This document shows, piece by piece, positions 8,738 through 16,233 of a stretch of 64,000 nt of DNA. The number at the start of each line of letters is the position of its first letter. Position 1 is the first letter of the stretch. The DNA lies in assembly GCA_028284445.1 (NCBI GenBank), contig JANQRS010000070.1:44337-108336 (forward strand), given 5' to 3'. The translations under genes were made by a program, and so were the position numbers. A model generated the notes under the pieces. The model did not search any database and was not told the origin of the DNA. It saw nothing but the letters and a program-made list of their open reading frames with translations. The stretch is from Calditrichia bacterium. GTDB lineage: Bacteria > Calditrichota > Calditrichia > RBG-13-44-9 > J075.

Positions 8738-9919
8738 TTATTTGCTATAGTGAGCAATAAGAATTTCTGCGACTTCCGGACGGGAGAATTCCGGTGGCGG
8801 TGCTTCGCCGTTTCCAAGCATTTCGCGCACCTTGGTACCGGAGAGAAGAATGAAATCTTCTTTGGTATGGTCTGGCGCATCGCGCATCATAATCACCTTG
8901 CCAAGCTTCTTGGACCAGGCGGTATGATCTGCTTCGAAAATCTGGATTTCCAGGGCGCCTGCCGGCACGTCATCGCGGAAAATCGACTGAGCGTCAAACG
9001 GCCCGTAATAAGAACCAACGCCGGCATGGTCACGGCCAACGATCAGGTGAGTACAACCGGTGTTCTGACGGAAAACAGCGTGAAGAACAGCTTCGCGCGG
9101 TCCGGCATAGAGCATGTCAAATCCGTATCCGGTTACCAGAACCGTGTTCGGCTCAAAATAAACGTCAACCATCTTACGGATGGCGGCGTCGCGAACGTCT
9201 GCCGGGATGTCGCCAGGCTTGAGCTTGCCAAGCAGCATGTGAATCAAAATGCCGTCTGCTTCGGTGGCCTGATATGCCATGCGGCACAGTTCTTCGTGTG
9301 CACGGTGCATCGGGTTACGGGTTTGGAAAGCAACAACTTTCTTCCAGCCAAGCGCGGCCATTTCTTCACGAATTTGATAAGCAGTTTTGAAAGTGCCGGG
9401 GAAATCGGTTTCAAAATACGAGAAGTTCAACACCTCAATCGGTCCGGAAACAGCAACCTTGCCAACAGAGTTCAGGGCAAGAACGCCGGGATGTTCCATA
9501 TCCTGGGTGCGGAAAACATTCTCAGTCATGCTGGCCATCTCTTCATCGCTGAAGGTTTCAACAGCTTCAACAGTCTGGATCGCAATCACCGGATTGCCGT
9601 CAACGTTCGGATCGCGCAGGGCAATACGGGCACCGGCTTCAATGCCATCTGCATTTTCAAGCAGGTTGAGAACCGGAACCGGCCAAAAAACGCCGTCGGT
9701 TGTGGTCATTTTTTCAGCAACGCTCAAAGCATCGGCCTTGTTCATATATCCGGTCAGCGGATTAAAGTATCCACTTCCCAACATCACAGCATTGGCAGCA
9801 GCAGCGGAACAAACCACAACGGAGTGAAGTCCTTCTGCTTCCTGGACCAATTCCGCTCTTTTTGCGTCGTCCTGGACATACAACGGATTCAGGCTATCTG
9901 ATCCATGAGGCTTAATCAT
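8738..9919 (-). CDS. sat: Sulfate adenylyltransferase (ATP sulfurylase)
   Basis: Converts sulfate and ATP to APS and pyrophosphate in the cytoplasm. The 393-residue protein is of the single-chain Sat type, not CysDN. The nucleotide-binding motif FQTRNPMHRAHE is intact near the middle, and GRDHAGVGSYYGPFDAQ matches the conserved catalytic region. ATG 9919 is preceded by GGAG about eight bases upstream. It lies in line with APS kinase, a PHP phosphatase and an SLC13 permease. The product APS would feed the adjacent kinase to make PAPS; no APS or PAPS reductase gene is in the window. Confidence 0.95.
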   Translation of the reverse strand: MIKPHGSDSLNPLYVQDDAKRAELVQEAEGLHSVVVCSAAAANAVMLGSGYFNPLTGYMNKADALSVAEKMTTTDGVFWPVPVLNLLENADGIEAGARIALRDPNVDGNPVIAIQTVEAVETFSDEEMASMTENVFRTQDMEHPGVLALNSVGKVAVSGPIEVLNFSYFETDFPGTFKTAYQIREEMAALGWKKVVAFQTRNPMHRAHEELCRMAYQATEADGILIHMLLGKLKPGDIPADVRDAAIRKMVDVYFEPNTVLVTGYGFDMLYAGPREAVLHAVFRQNTGCTHLIVGRDHAGVGSYYGPFDAQSIFRDDVPAGALEIQIFEADHTAWSKKLGKVIMMRDAPDHTKEDFILLSGTKVREMLGNGEAPPPEFSRPEVAEILIAHYSK

Positions 9920-10043
9920 TTTGAATCTCCTTACGTTTACACAGGCATCATCTCGATGCGAATTTACGAATGTAATTGGTTTATGATAATGTCTCTATTT
10001 CTTTTCTTAACAAACGCTTTAGCGAACAAGTAATTTGGCGCTC

Positions 10044-10085
10044 ATCCCCCCTCTATCTCCCCCCGGGGGGAGATAGAGGGGGGAT
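10044..10085. repeat. Perfect 42-base GC-rich palindrome
   Basis: Two 21-base arms meet with no loop at 10064/10065: ATC6 TCTATCTC6 followed by its exact complement. It sits between the PHP phosphatase gene and ATP sulfurylase. A near-identical palindrome lies at 56525-56566, and related ones centred on TTCGAA lie at 43239 and 53126. As RNA it would form a very strong hairpin between two co-directional genes. Confidence 0.85.
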
Positions 10086-10102
10086 CGCCGACGTCCCAAA
10101 AT

Positions 10103-10969
10103 CTATTCGCTAAACCGCCTCGACTTTCTACTATCCAACTCCTCAAGCAGTTCATCAGGAACTGACAGCAAGTTGTTCAGTCCGCTGCCCATGGCAATAT
10201 CCGGTTTAATGTCGCCGTGAAAGTCACTGCCGCCGGACGCCACAAAATCGTGGGTTTCCGCCAGCTCCTTCAGCATTTCATGAACGCGTTCCGGCATCCC
10301 GGCATAGTAGAGCTCAAATCCATCCAGCCCCAATTTTTGCAGCTGCAGGATTTTGTGGCGAAACTCGGCAACTGAATCAAAATTCATATAATGCGGATGG
10401 GCCAAGATTGCCAAACCGCCGGCATCATGAATCAGTTGAATGGCGCCTGCTTCGTCCAATTTCACTTTGGGCACGTAGGCCGCCTGCCCTGGTGACAGAT
10501 AATAATCGAAGGCTTTTTGTATGGAATCAACAACCTTAAGCGACATCAGCACGCGCGCCACATGCGGCCTGCCAATCGCTCCCTCTCCGGCCTCTTCCAG
10601 CAGCATCTCCAGGGTTACAGGAATATCAAGCGCCTGCAAGCGTTCTACAATGCGCTCAGCTCGCACACGTCTTTCCTTCACCAGATGATCGAGGGTCTTT
10701 TTCAGAGAGGGTGATGCCGGGTCAATTAGTAGCCCCAGGATATGCATATGGCCGCGATTCGGCAGCTTCACATCAACACTGATCTCAACGCCGGCAATCG
10801 TTCGGATGCCGGCTTGGGCGCCAGCTGCCAGAAATGCCGGAATCCCATCGACCGTGTCATGGTCTGTCAACGCAATAGCCCGAAGGCCCTTACGAACTGC
10901 TTCTTCCACCAACCATTCGGGCGACTCAGTGCCGTCCGAATAGTTGCTGTGCATATGCAAATCAATCAT
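10103..10969 (-). CDS. PHP-domain phosphoesterase, probable 3',5'-nucleoside bisphosphate phosphatase (TrpH/YciV/RNase AM family)
   Basis: Metal-dependent PHP-family hydrolase, 288 residues. Metal ligands are visible in order: DLHMHSNYSDG (3-13), LTDHDT, GVEIS, GRPHVAR, LAHPH and SGGSDFHG. The arrangement matches E. coli YciV (RNase AM) and Chromobacterium Cv1693, which dephosphorylate 3'-phosphoadenosine 5'-phosphate (PAP) among other 3',5'-bisphosphates. The gene lies 22 bases after APS kinase and before ATP sulfurylase. PAP is the by-product of PAPS-dependent sulfotransfer, so a PAP-clearing role fits well; that role is inferred from family and context. Confidence 0.85.
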   Translation of the reverse strand: MIDLHMHSNYSDGTESPEWLVEEAVRKGLRAIALTDHDTVDGIPAFLAAGAQAGIRTIAGVEISVDVKLPNRGHMHILGLLIDPASPSLKKTLDHLVKERRVRAERIVERLQALDIPVTLEMLLEEAGEGAIGRPHVARVLMSLKVVDSIQKAFDYYLSPGQAAYVPKVKLDEAGAIQLIHDAGGLAILAHPHYMNFDSVAEFRHKILQLQKLGLDGFELYYAGMPERVHEMLKELAETHDFVASGGSDFHGDIKPDIAMGSGLNNLLSVPDELLEELDSRKSRRFSE

Positions 10970-10991
10970 ATAAAGAACCGCCTGTCATCAA

Positions 10992-11612
10992 TCAGGCATC
11001 GTTTGATGCAGACAGGTAGCCGGCTTTTTCCAGATAAGCAATCACTTCGGCAGTGCTTTCTTCTACAGTCGCATTGCTGGTCACCACAACCAATTCCGCC
11101 TTCTCCGGTGCTTCATAAGGTGCGGAAATACCGGTAAAGTTTGGAATCTCGCCGGAGCGGGCTTTTTTGTAAAGGCCTTTTGGGTCACGCTCTTCACATA
11201 CTTCAAGGTCAGCGCTGACATGAACTTCGACAAAAGCGCCTTCCTCATGCAGGTCACGTACTTTATCGCGATCTGCACGATATGGCGAAATAAAAGCCGT
11301 CGTAACAATCATTCCGGCGTCAACAAAGAGCTTTGAAACTTCACCAATCCGGCGAATGTTTTCAACGCGATCATCCGGGGTGAAACCAAGATCCTTGTTC
11401 AGGCCGTGACGAATATTGTCGCCATCTAGAATATAGGTACGGGCACCACGTTCGAAGAGCTGATTTTGTACTTCTACAGCCAAGGTGGATTTGCCGCTGC
11501 CGGACAGTCCGGTGAACCACAGGCAAACACCTTTGTGACCATTTACGCGCTCACGGTCGCTCTTCTTTACGTCCCCTTCATGCCAGTAGATATTTGTTGC
11601 TTTCTGTTCCAT
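10992..11612 (-). CDS. cysC: Adenylylsulfate (APS) kinase
   Basis: Phosphorylates APS at the 3' position to give PAPS. The 206-residue protein has the P-loop GLSGSGKST near residue 35 and the APS-kinase signature DGDNIRHGLNKDLGF. FISPYRADRDKVR and GLYKKARSGEIPNFTGIS are further family marks. It is a stand-alone CysC, not fused to CysN. It is 22 bases upstream of the PHP phosphatase gene and follows a 4-epimerase by about 50 bases, all on the same strand. PAPS could serve assimilation or sulfation of glycans. Confidence 0.95.
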   Translation of the reverse strand: MEQKATNIYWHEGDVKKSDRERVNGHKGVCLWFTGLSGSGKSTLAVEVQNQLFERGARTYILDGDNIRHGLNKDLGFTPDDRVENIRRIGEVSKLFVDAGMIVTTAFISPYRADRDKVRDLHEEGAFVEVHVSADLEVCEERDPKGLYKKARSGEIPNFTGISAPYEAPEKAELVVVTSNATVEESTAEVIAYLEKAGYLSASNDA

Positions 11613-11663
11613 TGGAAAAAACTCCTCATCAGTTTATATGTACGTACTTCATTGAGTGGATTT

Positions 11664-12626
11664 CTATTCCTGTTCGGCTGCTTCCAGACTTGCCTCATAT
11701 TCAGCCTTATACCAATCGATGGTCAACCTAAGACCTTCTTCAAATTTCACCGGCGGCTCGAATTTCAAGGTTTCCTTCAGGCGGGTAATGTCCGCAAAGG
11801 AATGCTTGATATCGCCCGGGCGAGGCTCAGTATAAATTGGTTTTACATCTGTGCCAAGGATTTTATTTATCATTTCAACCAATTCGTTGAGGGTAGTGCG
11901 ATCATGCACAGCACAGTTCATAAAAACACCGGGCGGGCAGTCAGCTTCCGTTGCGCGGATGTTCGCTTCAATGGTATTTTGAACATAAGTGAAGTCGCGG
12001 CTCTGCTCGCCGTCACCATAAATAACCGGTGATTCACCTTTCAGGATGGCGGTGATGAATTTCGGAATAACCGCAGAATATTGCGAGTTAGGGTTCTGGC
12101 GGGGGCCAAATACATTAAAGTAGCGAAGCGCGACCGTGTGCAGACCATAAATATTGGCCCAAACGCGAAAATAGGTTTCACCGGCAAGCTTTGTTACTGC
12201 ATAAGGCGACAGCGGATTGGGGGTCATGTCTTCGTGCTTAGGCAGTACCGGATTATCCCCATATACAGATGACGAAGAAGCAAATACCAGGCGCTTGATC
12301 TTCGCATCATGCGCGGCATGCAGCAGATTCACAGTGCCGCCTACATTGACATCATCGGAGGATATCGGGTCACGGACTGAACGCGGCACGGATGGTAGCG
12401 CGCCCTGGTGGAGCACGAAATCCATTCCGTCAACAGCTTCGCGCACATTGTGATAGTTGCGCAAGTCGCCTTCCAGCAGTTCCACCTTATCCAGGATTCC
12501 ATCGAGGTTCTCCCGGCGTCCGGTAGCAAAATTATCGAGAATGCGAACCGTATGATCGCGGTTGAGCAATTCCCGCGCAATATTGGAGCCAATAAAGCCG
12601 CCGCCTCCTGTGATCAAATACTTCAT
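11664..12626 (-). CDS. UDP-GlcNAc/UDP-glucose 4-epimerase-like SDR (WbpP-like)
   Basis: Extended short-chain dehydrogenase, 320 residues, starting with the NAD-binding motif TGGGGFIGSNIA. The sequence GALPSVPRSVRDP is characteristic of WbpP-type UDP-N-acetylglucosamine 4-epimerases. The catalytic residues are in SSSSVYGDNP and PYAVTKLAGE, and GDGEQSRDFTYV binds the nucleotide sugar. It likely supplies UDP-GalNAc or a uronic-acid epimer for polymer synthesis. It follows the antiterminator gene closely and is probably the first enzyme gene of the operon. Specificity is inferred from the SVPRS motif only. Confidence 0.86.
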   Translation of the reverse strand: MKYLITGGGGFIGSNIARELLNRDHTVRILDNFATGRRENLDGILDKVELLEGDLRNYHNVREAVDGMDFVLHQGALPSVPRSVRDPISSDDVNVGGTVNLLHAAHDAKIKRLVFASSSSVYGDNPVLPKHEDMTPNPLSPYAVTKLAGETYFRVWANIYGLHTVALRYFNVFGPRQNPNSQYSAVIPKFITAILKGESPVIYGDGEQSRDFTYVQNTIEANIRATEADCPPGVFMNCAVHDRTTLNELVEMINKILGTDVKPIYTEPRPGDIKHSFADITRLKETLKFEPPVKFEEGLRLTIDWYKAEYEASLEAAEQE

Positions 12627-12685
12627 TACTAATACCTCCAGATTTCTCGTTTTCGATCTGTTACTCTGTTCTGTTTGCAGTTAAT

Positions 12686-13198
12686 TCAGGAGCTTATCAG
12701 AAGGGGCTCGCGCTCAATTCTCCTGACCCGATTGCCACGGGTAATAAAGCTTGCCGATTGATTGATGCCATCAATCAATATTGCCACACGGGATTCACCG
12801 CGCACTTCGCGTAAGAATCCTCTGACCCCGGTCAGCGGACCATCCGTTACTTCCACATAGTCGCCGGCCTTGAGGTAGTTTTCCAATCTCAGCTCTTCGC
12901 CACTGCCTATAACTTGTTCTAATTGTTCAATTTGCCAATCCGGAATTTGCGTTGGTTGTCCGCCAAAACCAATCATTCGCACAACCCCACGAGTTTCCAG
13001 GGCATATATCTTATTCTTGAGCTCGATATTAACAAAGACGTATCCGCTAAAGAGAGGGGCTTCGATCCATTTGCGCCGGTCCTTCCACTGTCGTAATTCC
13101 CGTTGGACAGGCAGAAAGGCCTTAATGTCTTTTTCAAGCAGCTGATCAAATACCTTCTTCTCGTGACGCGGTCTTGTATATAAGGCATACCAGGACAT
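12686..13198 (-). CDS. NusG-like transcription antiterminator, UpxY/RfaH type
   Basis: Specialised NusG paralogue of 170 residues. The NGN domain occupies residues 1-105 (WYALYTRPRHEKKV, PLFSGYVFV, VRMIGFGGQPTQIPDWQ) and a KOW domain about 110-165 (LKAGDYVEVTDGPLTGVRG). Such proteins in Bacteroidota and relatives load onto RNA polymerase and let it read through long capsule or exopolysaccharide operons. Here it is the first gene of a run of eleven minus-strand genes that extends to the window start. ATG 13198 follows GAGGAGCAGGAA, a strong ribosome site. A leader sequence with a pause or ops-like site would be expected just upstream; I cannot identify it. Confidence 0.9.
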   Translation of the reverse strand: MSWYALYTRPRHEKKVFDQLLEKDIKAFLPVQRELRQWKDRRKWIEAPLFSGYVFVNIELKNKIYALETRGVVRMIGFGGQPTQIPDWQIEQLEQVIGSGEELRLENYLKAGDYVEVTDGPLTGVRGFLREVRGESRVAILIDGINQSASFITRGNRVRRIEREPLLISS

Positions 13199-13508
13199 TT
13201 CCTGCTCCTCTCCATGAAATTTTCAGTTGATCCACCCAATTTTTGCGACTTTACGTAAATATCGACACAAACGCAGCGATATAAAATAAAATAACCAAAT
13301 CTGCATTTTCATTCGGTTTTCCGCCGGGTATCATGTCCCGACTAGCGATTAAGGCAGAGTATTTACAGGAAGAAGATCAGCAGGCATCCTATCAAGAACC
13401 ACCCAAGCATAGCACATGGATTGCAGCTAAATTGTGATGGTCACCCAAAGGATGGAATTCAGAAAATTTATACCTCAAAATTGGCAGGTGAAATCGAATG
13501 AACAACGC
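13199..13508. other. Leader/intergenic region upstream of the antiterminator gene
   Basis: About 310 bases without a convincing gene. On the minus strand it ends in a strong purine-rich ribosome site for the UpxY-like gene. An AT-rich patch at 13284-13300 could be part of a promoter, but no confident -35/-10 pair can be set. The region is the logical place for the operon promoter and untranslated leader. The open frame 13434-13622 (+) runs into the opposite-strand DUF2927 gene and looks spurious. Confidence 0.45.
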
Positions 13509-14270
13509 CTACTTGCCAGCGGACAAGCGACTTTTCAAGAGTTCCTCAACTTGATAATCCAGCATTCCGGTGTGGATTTCGGAGTCGTAAAGAAGTTTAA
13601 TGATCTGCAAATCCAGTCCTGAAAATTCCTGTATTGTACTAAAATTCTGAAAGAAGATGCTGTCAGGATATTTCTCGGAATCGTTCATCAGGCCCAACAC
13701 CTGGGTGACTTCCTCACGAATGAGATGAGAACGCACATGCTGGGTAATCCTGTCGGCACCAATAACAATTCTACCGCTATGAATTTCACCGACAGCGTTC
13801 CACCAGGTCCAGAAAAAGCCCCCATAAAAAACGATGCCGCCGGGTTCGTAATAATGAAATTCATCGTGCGGTATGAAATGAATTTTAACATTTCCATCGG
13901 CAGGAACAATGCTCAGCGTCACATGGTCACCAATCAGGTGGTTCAATTCTGCAACAACATCATGGAGAACTTCCAGATCACGAAGCGTGGGATCTCCAAT
14001 CACTTCAAAACGGATATCTGTTTGCCATTTGCGAACGGCAAAATTTCCCAGGCCATATTCAGATCCCATAGCTACTTCCATGAAATAGCGAACGATCTGT
14101 TCATCCAGATCGCCGGCCGGAGATGGCGCAGCAGCTACCGTTCGCTCAACGGCAGCTGCCTGATCGTTTTTCTCAATATGAGTTGAAATGAGCTGTTCCT
14201 GGCCGGAACAGCGCCACATGACACCCTGAAGGATGATCAACAAGAAGAGGGATACAGTTCTGGACTGCAT
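13509..14270 (-). CDS. Secreted DUF2927-like protein
   Basis: A 253-residue protein with an N-terminal hydrophobic segment (SLFLLIILQGVMW) followed by Cys20, so a Sec signal or weak lipobox. The C-terminal half resembles DUF2927: DIRFEVIGDPT, GRIVIGADRITQHVRSHLIREEVTQVLGLMNDSEKYPDSIF. The RSHLIREEVTQ stretch, with HxxxEE, resembles a metal-binding helix of putative peptidases, though activity is unproven. It sits between the nucleotide-sugar dehydrogenase and the antiterminator gene on the same strand. Its role in the polysaccharide locus is unknown. Confidence 0.7.
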   Translation of the reverse strand: MQSRTVSLFLLIILQGVMWRCSGQEQLISTHIEKNDQAAAVERTVAAAPSPAGDLDEQIVRYFMEVAMGSEYGLGNFAVRKWQTDIRFEVIGDPTLRDLEVLHDVVAELNHLIGDHVTLSIVPADGNVKIHFIPHDEFHYYEPGGIVFYGGFFWTWWNAVGEIHSGRIVIGADRITQHVRSHLIREEVTQVLGLMNDSEKYPDSIFFQNFSTIQEFSGLDLQIIKLLYDSEIHTGMLDYQVEELLKSRLSAGK

Positions 14271-14295
14271 AAGGGTAAGAATCCCTTCGTTTTGA

Positions 14296-15591
14296 TCATT
14301 CGCCGGCCAGTGCGTGGACTATTTCCCCCGCTTCTCCAACCCGCAAATATCTGCGACAATCCAGTTTTTCCGGGTCAAAAAAGCCCCAGACATCAATAAC
14401 CGTTTTGTCAGAGAGGTCCATTTTTTCCAGTTCTTTAAATTCCGGCCACGGCGTCATCAGCACACAGGTTCCAGAAGCAGCCACGGCGGCAGAAAGGTCG
14501 TAATTGACAGTCACTGCCGGATCACAGGCAGTCGTTTGACAGCCGCGGGTATCCAGCGCCATCTTCAAAGCACCGCCAGCGCTTTCTTCAACAATATCAA
14601 CACCCGGCTTGTACGTCAATCCAAGAATGGTCACTGTGTTATCATCTATGGTATCCATCACCAGACGCGCCAGGTTTTCGGTTTGCTCATCCCGGAAGGA
14701 ATCCACTGCTGCTGCGACCGGAGCGGTAGCACCGGCAATCTCAGCGGCCCTGACAAGAGCGCGGGTATCACGCGGGAAGCACGGTCCACCCCAAATCGGC
14801 CCGGCCGACAAATACTTCTTGCCGATGCGGTTATCTGCCCCGATCGACTCAAGAACGTCTTTGCTGCTGGCGCCGGGATACGACTGGCAAATCCAGGCAA
14901 GCTGATTGGCGATAGCCAGCTTGGTAACCACCGAGGCATTCAGACCTATCTTGGCTATCTCTGCACTGACCAGGCTCATGGTGCGCCATTCGGTTTCCCG
15001 TTCAAGGATAGATTCGTAATACTGACGGGCGACGGCACCGCTACGCTCGTCCAATTGGCCGATCAGGATTTGATCCGGATTGGCAAAATCATATACAATA
15101 TTGCCCTGGCGAATAAACTCCGGCGAATAAATGAGGCCAAAGTCCTCACCGGCCTTGCGGCCGCTGGCAGCTTCCAGGGTTTCGCGAATGACACCGCCGG
15201 TATGACCGGGCATCACCGTAGAAGCTATCACTACAACGTGATACTCCTCCTTTTTCGCGAGGGCCGCGCCAATCGGCCCACAGGCTTCCAAAATGTATTC
15301 GACAGTGAAGCTGCCGTCTTCCAGGCTGGGAGTCGGAACAATAATGAAACTCATTTGTGATGCTGCAACTGCAGCTTCAGTGTCAGTCGTTGCAAAGAGC
15401 CGTTTTCCAGCGTACGATTTCACGAACTCTTCAACACGTGGCTCAATCGTTTCGAACTGTCCGGAATTCACCGACTCAACAGCTGCTTCATTCACGTCCG
15501 AAACATGGACTTTAAATCCTTTATGCGCTGACCAGGTAGCCAATGCCATTCCAAGCCGGCCACATCCGCCGACATAACAAATATTCTTCAT
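14296..15591 (-). CDS. UDP-sugar 6-dehydrogenase (UDP-glucose/GDP-mannose dehydrogenase family)
   Basis: Oxidises a UDP-hexose to the uronic acid with two NAD+. The 431-residue protein starts with a Rossmann motif (YVGGCGRLGMALA). It carries the STVMPGHT and EFIRQGNI regions of the family, the catalytic cysteine in GGPCFPRDT near residue 270, and a C-terminal UDP-binding domain starting at GLTYKPGVDIVEES. ATG 15591 has AAGGAG upstream. The WbpB/WbpE/WbpD-type enzymes nearby need UDP-GlcNAcA, so this could be the WbpA-like step; UDP-glucose dehydrogenase is equally possible by sequence. Confidence 0.9.
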   Translation of the reverse strand: MKNICYVGGCGRLGMALATWSAHKGFKVHVSDVNEAAVESVNSGQFETIEPRVEEFVKSYAGKRLFATTDTEAAVAASQMSFIIVPTPSLEDGSFTVEYILEACGPIGAALAKKEEYHVVVIASTVMPGHTGGVIRETLEAASGRKAGEDFGLIYSPEFIRQGNIVYDFANPDQILIGQLDERSGAVARQYYESILERETEWRTMSLVSAEIAKIGLNASVVTKLAIANQLAWICQSYPGASSKDVLESIGADNRIGKKYLSAGPIWGGPCFPRDTRALVRAAEIAGATAPVAAAVDSFRDEQTENLARLVMDTIDDNTVTILGLTYKPGVDIVEESAGGALKMALDTRGCQTTACDPAVTVNYDLSAAVAASGTCVLMTPWPEFKELEKMDLSDKTVIDVWGFFDPEKLDCRRYLRVGEAGEIVHALAGE

Positions 15592-15923
15592 TCAGACTCC
15601 TTATCTATTGGACTCGATGGGAATTGTTGTCGTTTATCGCCAGACTTTGATCAGGAAACCGGGCGACGCCCACAGAATAGATTTACAATCGCGAGCCGTC
15701 TACCCCTCTAAAGATCCGCAATTCGAGCAACTTCTCTCTGATGCCCATCACATCGGGGCACAATTTACGTTGCGCAAAAACAGATTTCAATTCCGTTTTC
15801 GCTTTTATTGGACTATTTGTATCAGCTTAGTTTAAAGGCGCGCAATGAGCGTTAAAATTGAGGCTCAAGGCATGTGCTTATTATCGGATTGAGGGAAGAA
15901 GGACTTTACATTGATGGTTGGAA

Positions 15924-15966
15924 ATTGAAGATTGTCCAATTGAAGATTGAAGATTGAAGATTGAAA
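15924..15966. repeat. ATTGAAG heptamer tandem array
   Basis: One ATTGAAG unit, a short interruption, then three perfect ATTGAAG units and one ATTGAAA unit in head-to-tail order. The same heptamer occurs in the opposite orientation at 60751-60800. No spacers are present, so it is a simple short-sequence tandem repeat rather than a CRISPR array. Confidence 0.8.
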
Positions 15967-16059
15967 AGATTGGTGGCCGTGGGCGAAATAAAACAAAAAC
16001 GCTTTGACGATTCAACATTTTAACCATTTAACAATTCAACATTTCTTTTTTAATTGCAC

Positions 16060-16111
16060 AAGTTCGCCTCAGGCGAACTTCTGCCTGGGCTATGCAACGG
16101 CACCGCCGTAC
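16060..16111. repeat. Double-hairpin element, copy 1
   Basis: A first hairpin has 9-base arms AAGTTCGCC/GGCGAACTT around TCA (16060-16080). A second has 5-base arms ACGGC/GCCGT around ACC (16097-16109). The 50 bases from 16062 match 60681-60730 at 38 positions by eye, and both hairpins are kept in both copies. It resembles a REP-like or small non-autonomous element; no transposase is nearby. Confidence 0.65.
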
Positions 16112-16139
16112 ATTCGTAACTGCCGCTGCCAACCATTTC

Positions 16140-16166
16140 TTCATTTGTCATTCGACATTTGTCATT
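16140..16166. repeat. TGTCATT-type repeat segment shared with the end of ada
   Basis: These 27 bases, read on the minus strand, match 63831-63857 at 26 positions; the core AATGACAAATGTCGAATGAC is identical. The flanking sequence continues as degenerate TGTCATT units up to about 16190. At the other site the matching segment is the start of the CAATGAA/CAATGAC heptamer array, so this looks like a decayed relative of that array. Confidence 0.65.
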
Positions 16167-16233
16167 GTCATTGCCATCGTCATTGTGATTTACCCCTTTC
16201 TTTTCCCCCCTTTCCTCGCTATCATTGGCGAGC

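Larger units (their letters stand above)
15592..16233. other. Gene-free, repeat-bearing stretch of about 640 bases
   Basis: This divergent interval separates minus-strand polysaccharide genes from the plus-strand transporter, so promoters for both directions should lie here. No convincing gene is present; the frame 15608-15835 (+) has no motif. It contains a heptamer array (15924-15966), a run of degenerate AACAATTCAACATTT units near 16010-16045, a double hairpin (16060-16111) and a TGTCATT-rich segment (16140-16190). The same kinds of module recur at 60500-60800 and at the window end. Confidence 0.65.

Noticed and set aside
15608..15835. Open frame of 75 codons on the plus strand
   Set aside because: No recognisable domain or ribosome site; lies in the divergent regulatory interval.
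15924..16190. CRISPR array
   Set aside because: Units are 7 bases and directly adjacent with no unique spacers, and no cas genes are in the window.
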